64,000 nucleotides of DNA from Aegilops tauschii subsp. strangulata (lineage: Eukaryota > Streptophyta > Magnoliopsida > Poales > Poaceae), in assembly GCF_002575655.3 (NCBI RefSeq), contig NC_053036.3, forward strand, positions 157,084,627 through 157,148,626. The letters are read 5' to 3'. Of the stretch, positions 63,851 to 64,000 are shown piece after piece. Each line of letters begins with the position of its first letter. Within the stretch, counting starts at the first letter, position 1. The notes under the pieces were generated by a model. The model saw only the letters and a list, made by a program, of their open reading frames with translations. It was not told the origin of the DNA and made no database searches. Position numbers and translations under genes: made by a program.

Positions 63851-64000
63851 ATCATAATTTGATATGAAAGCGGATTCATATATTTGAATAGGAGATCATA
63901 GTGTTTTAAACATTGCATGCAAGAATATAGCGGTGATCCACGTGTTGTGCACATGTTATACCATAATGTGATAATGCATGGCGTTTGCAACTCACAGCTA
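63851..64000. other. no gene seen
   Basis: AT-rich end of the window; no coding frame or terminal repeat recognised. Confidence 0.4.

Noticed and set aside
62830..63990. Minus-strand ORFs of 92-104 codons
   Set aside because: Composition artefacts of GT/GA-rich DNA (Ser, His, Pro, Thr runs), no start context or domain.

Overview
The window is nuclear DNA of a large-genome grass, almost certainly wheat or a close Triticeae relative. The evidence is nested Gypsy and Copia LTR retrotransposons with 5-bp target-site duplications (TSDs), several Stowaway MITEs beginning CTCCCTCCGT, CACTA-type termini (CACTACAAAAAAAGACAC), an Angela/BARE-type solo LTR (starts TGTTGGGGAACG, ends GGGCATATTTCC), and plant-style spliced genes. 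No bacterial, organellar or rRNA genes are seen. Family names (Fatima, WHAM, Angela, Thalos, Sukkula) are from memory and tentative.

Layout. 156-996 and 10181 onward: a CACTA-like element rich in GGCCCA, split by Gypsy element A (997-10175, minus strand, TSD CCCGC). A carries gag and protease but no reverse transcriptase or integrase; in their place lies a spliced gene on the opposite strand. 10700-15282: exons of an unrecognised minus-strand gene (partly duplicated), a CTG-rich minisatellite and a MITE. 15283-21209: a 4.2-kb LTR-like element (TSD GAAGG) containing a Copia solo LTR (18240-19977, TSD GCGGC). 21210-24770: degenerate repeats, a microsatellite, Helitron-like pieces and MITEs.

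24769-33551 is a gene-like island. A minus-strand ORF (181 codons) and a plus-strand ORF (180 codons) were originally head to head about 0.6 kb apart. Gypsy element B (25371-32460, TSD GCGAT) has separated them by inserting in the putative 5' leader of the minus-strand ORF. Gypsy element C (33570 to about 46407, plus strand, same family as A) begins 18 bp after the plus-strand ORF stop. Inside C's reverse-transcriptase gene sits element D (36483-42885, minus strand, TSD AAAAC). D is a non-coding, LARD-like Gypsy derivative whose primer-binding site is an exact 18-nt complement of the tRNA-Lys(CUU) 3' end, and which also holds a decayed tRNA-Lys(CUU)-like sequence in its interior.

46408-48064: Helitron-like pieces. 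48065-53700: the start of a second CACTA-like element with a two-level tandem duplication. 53966-54870: a TATA-driven ORF broken by a 32-bp tandem duplication. 56174-58840: relic of a B3/REM-like gene, whose 5' part is duplicated at 61030-61600. The rest to 64000 is MITEs, short tandem repeats and GT/GA-rich DNA without convincing genes.

The retrotransposon genes are read as decayed copies. None of the four Gypsy elements has an intact gag-pol. The candidate host genes are the 24769-25314 and 33009-33551 ORFs, the broken 54046 ORF and the B3-like relic.
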